Assembly (NCBI GenBank): GCA_018710785.1
Contig: DVJD01000074.1
Span: 1 to 64,000 of the forward strand
DNA: 64,000 bases
Direction: 5' to 3'
DNA from: Candidatus Fimimorpha excrementavium
GTDB taxonomy: Bacteria > Bacillota > Clostridia > Lachnospirales > Lachnospiraceae
Below, one piece after another: positions 59,175-64,000 of this stretch. The notes beneath the pieces are model-generated. The model had not been told where the DNA came from, did no database searches, and saw only the letters and a program-made list of their open reading frames with translations. Numbering within the stretch: the stretch's first letter is position 1; each line of letters begins with the position of its first letter. The translations under genes were made by a program, and so were the position numbers.

Positions 59175-60308
59175 ATGACAATTATTTTACTATTGATCGG
59201 CGCTGCTCTGATCTATCTGATTCAGGCCCGGCTTTATTCCCATTATTGGAGGCAAGGGCTGCATGTGGCCATCCATTTTTCCAGGCAGGCCGTGGTGGAA
59301 GGTGAGAACGCAACGCTGGTGGAAGAAATAACAAATAATAAACGGCTCCCGCTTCCCATCCTCCATGTGAAGTTTAAGATCAGCCGTAATCTTTTATTTG
59401 AAGGCGGAGAAAATACGTCTGTGTCCGATTCCAGCTATCGCCATGATATCTTTTCCGTCCTATTTTACCAAAAAATAACCCGTACTCTGGAATTCAAATG
59501 CGCCAAACGGGGATTTTATACCATCGATCAGGCCAACCTGGTCTCTGCCAATCTGTTTTTATCCGGAAATCTGGTGGATAATCAAAAACAGAGTACCTAC
59601 ATTTACGTATATCCCAGGGAAATCGACATCACCGCCATAGACATTCCCTTTCAAAAGGCCATGGGAACACTTCTCAGCAAGCGGATTCTTTTCGAGGATC
59701 CCTTTGAATTTCGAGGAATCCGTGAATATCAGATCACAGATCCCATGAATACCATCAACTGGAAAGCCACGGCCAAAACAGGAAATCTGATGGTCAATGT
59801 CCATAATTCCACATTGACACCGGAGGCTGTAATCATCCTGGACCTTCAGGACGATACCCTCTGGAAATATGATAATCTGCACGAAGTCGGGATACGGATC
59901 GCAGCTGCTTTGGCCATCCGTTTTCTGACGCAGTCCGTCCCCACCCGCATCATATGCAATGGAAAAGATCAGATTACAAAAGAAATCGTCCAGGTCCCCA
60001 CAGGCAATGGAAAGCGGCAGATTGCCGCCATCAATGAAAGCCTGGCCAGAATTGATCTGTCCCAGGAACCGGTATCCTGTGTGGATCAGCTGCAGGAGGA
60101 AGTTTCGGATAGGAAGCGGACCCATCCGTACTATATCTTCATCAGCAGCAGCTTTGGACACCAAAGGGCGCTTCTCCTCCAACAGCTGGCCGACCTTGGA
60201 AGCGGCGCCATGTGGATCGCCTTACACGAAAAAGGAATGGCTGTCCCGCTTTCCTCCTCCGATAATCTGAATATCATAAAATGGGAGGTGCAGAGAAATG
60301 AGATTTAA
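59175..60308 (+). CDS. DUF58 domain-containing protein
   Basis: DPFEFRGIREYQITDPMNTINWKATAKTGNLMVNVH is the DUF58 signature; start at MTIILLLIG. Confidence 0.92.
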   Translation: MTIILLLIGAALIYLIQARLYSHYWRQGLHVAIHFSRQAVVEGENATLVEEITNNKRLPLPILHVKFKISRNLLFEGGENTSVSDSSYRHDIFSVLFYQKITRTLEFKCAKRGFYTIDQANLVSANLFLSGNLVDNQKQSTYIYVYPREIDITAIDIPFQKAMGTLLSKRILFEDPFEFRGIREYQITDPMNTINWKATAKTGNLMVNVHNSTLTPEAVIILDLQDDTLWKYDNLHEVGIRIAAALAIRFLTQSVPTRIICNGKDQITKEIVQVPTGNGKRQIAAINESLARIDLSQEPVSCVDQLQEEVSDRKRTHPYYIFISSSFGHQRALLLQQLADLGSGAMWIALHEKGMAVPLSSSDNLNIIKWEVQRNEI

Positions 60309-61521
60309 AAGCCGTATCAGTTATCTTTTGGAATTTCTCCATACGTATTTGGTCTTGCTGGCGCTGATGACGATTCCCATCGGTATCCAAACGTATACGT
60401 CCCCCTGGGTTCTTCTGGGAAAGACCTTGTTTATTCTGGCCGCCATCATCATCCTATTTTTTGCTGAGCGCCATTGCCGGAGCATCTTCACCTTTTTTCT
60501 CATATGCCTCCCGCTCCTGGTCATTCCATATCTGATCCGAACAAATGGCATCGATTTTGCCTACCAGCTGGCTGCCGTCATTATTCTCATTGTATCGTAT
60601 ACCATCTGCCGCCTTGGCAGCAGCACTCCCTGGATGCAGGAACCAAGCATTTACTATGAGGCACTGTTCCTTGTGATTTATTTCCTTGGAATCTACTTAA
60701 AAAATGAATGGCTCCAAAACTGTATGATTTATTATGCCATGGGGTATCTTCTTCTGATACTGATCTACACCAATATCTCAAATATGGGACGGTTTCTGCG
60801 TCTCAACAGGGATGTGGCAAACCTCCCCGCCGGGCAAATCAAATCGGTCAACCGGATTATTCTTTTGATTCTGTCCGTCATAACCATCGCGGCCATGATT
60901 CTGGTTCCGCTCAGCGGCCTCGGCAATGTGATCACCGGCCTCGGCAATGCCGTCTTTCAGTTCATCCGCTGGTTCATCGGTCTTTTTACCTCCCGCGACG
61001 ATCCCTCAGCACCGGCGCTGATCGAGACGCCGCAGTTTGAGCTGCCGGATCTCGAACCCTCCGATACCGGCGCAAGCAGCTTTTGGCTGTGGGAGTTTCT
61101 CACCGCCGCCGCCTTTTTTGCCGCTTCGGCCGCTTTGGTGGCAGCCGTTATCTTTGGAATCTACTATCTGGTCCGGCATTTTTACCGTCCGGCATCGGAC
61201 GGCGATGAGAAGCTGTTTATAAAAAAGGCACCCTTTGAGGAAACCCGCACCTCCCTGCCCAAATCCTCTCTGAAAAAGGCGGAAAAGCTGGGCAGAGATC
61301 CCAACGGAACCGTAAGAAGAATTTATAAAAAGACCATCCTGAAACATGCGGATGAAACGCCTCCTGAATTTTTTACGCCAAAAGAACTGGAAGAATTCTC
61401 AAACCTTCCGGACACAGAGGATTCCAGGAGACTCCACTGTCTCTATGAACAGGCGCGCTACAGCGCCCATGGCGTGACGAAAGAGGAGGCCGCTGCCGCC
61501 AAAAACTTACACATTTCTTAG
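60298..61521 (+). CDS. Polytopic membrane protein of a MoxR/DUF58 cluster (transglutaminase/DUF4129-like C-terminus)
   Basis: Multiple TM helices then GTVRRIYKKTILKHADETPPEFFTPKELEEF...EQARYSAHGVTKEEAAAAKNL; overlaps the DUF58 gene by 11 bp. Confidence 0.75.
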   Translation: MRFKSRISYLLEFLHTYLVLLALMTIPIGIQTYTSPWVLLGKTLFILAAIIILFFAERHCRSIFTFFLICLPLLVIPYLIRTNGIDFAYQLAAVIILIVSYTICRLGSSTPWMQEPSIYYEALFLVIYFLGIYLKNEWLQNCMIYYAMGYLLLILIYTNISNMGRFLRLNRDVANLPAGQIKSVNRIILLILSVITIAAMILVPLSGLGNVITGLGNAVFQFIRWFIGLFTSRDDPSAPALIETPQFELPDLEPSDTGASSFWLWEFLTAAAFFAASAALVAAVIFGIYYLVRHFYRPASDGDEKLFIKKAPFEETRTSLPKSSLKKAEKLGRDPNGTVRRIYKKTILKHADETPPEFFTPKELEEFSNLPDTEDSRRLHCLYEQARYSAHGVTKEEAAAAKNLHIS

Positions 61522-63210
61522 CCGATCAAAAATCTGATATGCATTCAGCGTTCCAAATCCCCACTCCCGATTGGGATATACCAGATCGGGGCGCCTGTCG
61601 GCGCCCCGGATAAAAAATGTGCGCGCATCATTGGTATTGATATAGGGGCGGTTTCCAAGTCCCACCGCCCATTCCAAAAGAAGCGCTGCCGCTCCGGCCA
61701 CATGGGCCGCCGCAATGCTGGAGCCGGTTTTTCTTACGAAGCGCTTATCTTTCCCCGGCCCATACACCATGACGCCCGGCGCCGTAATGTCCGGTTTGAT
61801 CCTGTCATCCCTCGTATACCCCCTGCTGGAATGCTGATACAGACTTCCGTCGGCATGATTGTACGTACTTGTGCTGATCACCTGCCTGGCTGTGGCCGGA
61901 ATACAAAGGGTGGTATACGGATCCGGACGCAAAAATACGGTATCCGGACTCAGGAACCCCTCCATGGGAAGCCACATATCATAACGGCCGGAAATAAGCA
62001 GAGAATTATATACCTGTATGGTCCATACGCCCGGAGTCGGATCCTGGAACCGCATGACAATCAAAAAACTGCCGGATATGGGATCGACGATCTGATAATC
62101 GATATACACCACTGATTTTTCAAAAATAAATGACGCCACTTCACTTCTTCCAAGTCTGGCCGGAATCCTTGGTATGCTTTCCCCCGTGGGCGACAAAAGA
62201 GCGATGGAATAGACTTCCGGAGCCTGTGCCCAAAATTCAATGGAAAATCCCCGCTCCCCCTCTCCCACCCGCACTTCCACAGGTTCCATTTCCTGGTTCT
62301 GCGAAAACATCCCCAGATAATGGTGGGACCGTCCTGTTTCATTTCCCGCTGCTGCCACCAGAATCGTTCCGATGTCGGCTCCCATATCATCCATGACTCT
62401 GGAAAGCGGTGTCGAACCGGTATGACCTCCCTGGTTGGACCCCACTCCCACACATACCACCAAAGGCAGCCGGAGACGCTGGGCCAGTTTTCTCAGATAT
62501 GCCAGCCCCGTCATAATGTCATTTTCCTGATAAGCAACGGCATCTTCCCTCACAAAGAAAAAATCTCTCAGATATTTTTTTGCCGGTTTCAGCTTCACCA
62601 TGGCTATTTTGGCATCTACGGCGGCTCCCGTAAACGTTCCGTCCTCTGTCATTTTTCCCGCAGCGATTCCGGCCAGGAATGTTCCATGGCCGTTTTCATC
62701 CAGGGACGGCACCATCTGTTCCCCGTTTTCCGACTGAAGGGCTTCGTTAATCTCCCCTTCCAGATATTCACTTCCGTAATAAAATCCTTCCGGCGCGCTG
62801 CCCGACTGATCGGCCTGATCCCATATGGCTGCAATTCTCGTCTTCCCGTCGCTTCCCAAAAATATGGGATTGCGGTAGTCGATTCCTGTATCTACAAATC
62901 CAATCAAAACATTGGCGCCGCTCAGATTCAGAATCGGCTGATTTTGAAGCGCGATGATGCCGGAGGCCTCCATGCTGCTTGTATCCAAAAGGCCAAATAG
63001 CTTTGGAATGGCAAAATAGGAATAGTTGTTAATAGACAGCTCCCTCCACGCGCGCGGCCAGTAATAAATTTCAAATCGATCCATGATATTGATGACACAG
63101 TCCCCCTGCTGTCTCCCGCCGCTGCCGTACTGAACGATGAAATCCAGATAATCTTCTGACAAAATCTGTGCTCTGCAAACCTGTTCCATCTCGTTTTTCC
63201 CTCCACACAC
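61507..63210 (-). CDS. S8 family (subtilisin-like) peptidase, Csp germination-protease-like
   Basis: FVDTGIDYRNPIF (Asp), DENGHGTFLAGIAAG (His), RKTGSSIAAAHVAGAAALLL (Ser); Csp-like insertions between the triad blocks. Confidence 0.88.
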   Translation of the reverse strand: MCGGKNEMEQVCRAQILSEDYLDFIVQYGSGGRQQGDCVINIMDRFEIYYWPRAWRELSINNYSYFAIPKLFGLLDTSSMEASGIIALQNQPILNLSGANVLIGFVDTGIDYRNPIFLGSDGKTRIAAIWDQADQSGSAPEGFYYGSEYLEGEINEALQSENGEQMVPSLDENGHGTFLAGIAAGKMTEDGTFTGAAVDAKIAMVKLKPAKKYLRDFFFVREDAVAYQENDIMTGLAYLRKLAQRLRLPLVVCVGVGSNQGGHTGSTPLSRVMDDMGADIGTILVAAAGNETGRSHHYLGMFSQNQEMEPVEVRVGEGERGFSIEFWAQAPEVYSIALLSPTGESIPRIPARLGRSEVASFIFEKSVVYIDYQIVDPISGSFLIVMRFQDPTPGVWTIQVYNSLLISGRYDMWLPMEGFLSPDTVFLRPDPYTTLCIPATARQVISTSTYNHADGSLYQHSSRGYTRDDRIKPDITAPGVMVYGPGKDKRFVRKTGSSIAAAHVAGAAALLLEWAVGLGNRPYINTNDARTFFIRGADRRPDLVYPNREWGFGTLNAYQIFDRLRNV

Positions 63211-63292
63211 TTATCCCATTGATATGCCCATACGATCCCAACTATTCATTCCAATCGGATGGGGAGAGAACATTTTTCGGGCAAAAAATATA

Positions 63293-63345
63293 CTCCCTTC
63301 TAAGCGGCAAGTTTTTGTTCTTTCCCTTGTCTGCCCAGAAGGGAG
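63293..63345 (-). terminator. clpX terminator
   Basis: CTCCCTTCT / AGAAGGGAG arms, TATTTTTT following on the minus strand. Confidence 0.65.
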
Positions 63346-63385
63346 CATATCAAATTTACAGCACTTTCTCCTTTTCAGGATTTGT

Positions 63386-64000
63386 CTATGCTCTCAGTTC
63401 GATGATCGGACCTCCTGTATTTTCAATGTATTCTTTGGTAATCGTCACACGTCCGATATTATCATCCTTTGGAATCTCATACATAATATCCAGCATAAAT
63501 TCTTCTATAATCGCGCGCAGCGCTCTGGCTCCGGTATCCTTTTTCAGAGCTTTCTTCGCAATGGCATGGAGGGCATCCTCATCGAATCTGAGATCCACCT
63601 CGTCCATGGCCAGCAGTTTTTGGTACTGTTTTAAAATAGCATTTTTCGGCTCTTTCAGCACCTGCACCAGCCGATCCTCATCCAGAGCATCCAGAGAAAA
63701 TACAATCGGAAGACGACCCAAAAATTCAGGTATCATTCCGAATTTTCTAAGGTCTTCAATCTCCACTTGGCGCAGAATATTGGGATCATGGTCATACTTG
63801 TCGCGCAGATCTGCCTGGAATCCCATGGAGGAGGTACGGTTCAGCCGTTCTTTAATAATATCCTCCAAATCCGGAAATGCTCCGCCGCAGATAAACAGGA
63901 TATTCTTTGTATTGACCGTCTCCAACGGTACCATGGCATTTTTGCTGTTGGCGCCCACCGGCACCTCCACTTCGGCTCCTTCCAGCAGTTTTAAAAGTCC
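63386..64000 (-). CDS. clpX: ATP-dependent Clp protease ATP-binding subunit ClpX (5' part beyond window)
   Basis: LLKLLEGAEVEVPVGANSKNAMVPLETVNTKNILFICGGAFPDLEDII...GMIPEFLGRLPIVFSLDALDEDRLVQVLKEPKNAILKQYQKL; reading frame continues past 64000. Confidence 0.95.
   Translation of the reverse strand, partial: GLLKLLEGAEVEVPVGANSKNAMVPLETVNTKNILFICGGAFPDLEDIIKERLNRTSSMGFQADLRDKYDHDPNILRQVEIEDLRKFGMIPEFLGRLPIVFSLDALDEDRLVQVLKEPKNAILKQYQKLLAMDEVDLRFDEDALHAIAKKALKKDTGARALRAIIEEFMLDIMYEIPKDDNIGRVTITKEYIENTGGPIIELRA

Noticed and set aside
1-64000. CRISPR arrays, rRNA and tRNA genes
   Set aside because: No regularly spaced repeats and no tRNA/rRNA signatures noticed; intergenic regions are short.

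Overview
The window reads as ordinary chromosome of a low/mid-GC, spore-forming-type Clostridia, most likely Lachnospiraceae (inferred from gene content and order; no search was run). It is densely packed with mostly minus-strand housekeeping operons: argF / small membrane protein / birA / DUF6145-like / dusB / greA / lysS; tyrS / 43-aa ORF / alaS; a tyrosine-kinase exopolysaccharide regulatory trio; alaA; dapA-dapB; two aminopeptidases; uvrC / hprK / murB / rapZ / whiA / HPr-like; rarA; ftsH; clpB; clpX (cut by the right edge). Plus-strand islands are a SpoVB/MATE-like flippase, a serine recombinase with a Cys/Gly-rich peptide, a DUF4091 protein and a MoxR/DUF58/membrane-protein operon. Regulatory RNAs recognised directly are an alanine-specifier T-box upstream of alaA and a lysine riboswitch (L-box) upstream of dapA. 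Accessory or unusual items are: a MerR regulator with a textbook 19-bp-spacer promoter; a possible recombination site downstream of lysS; a LysRS fused to a tRNA-binding domain; a ~299-bp palindromic MITE-like element; a short serine recombinase paired with a Cys-rich peptide; an NgoMIV-like restriction-modification cassette; a MurE paralogue lacking the DNPR motif, coupled to a TSUP transporter; an HPr protein lacking His15; and a flavoprotein gene remnant. I saw no CRISPR array, rRNA or tRNA gene. I did not find a convincing large, entirely new multi-gene system. The best leads are the palindromic element, the recombinase/Cys-rich pair, the MurE-paralogue/TSUP pair and the LysRS fusion.
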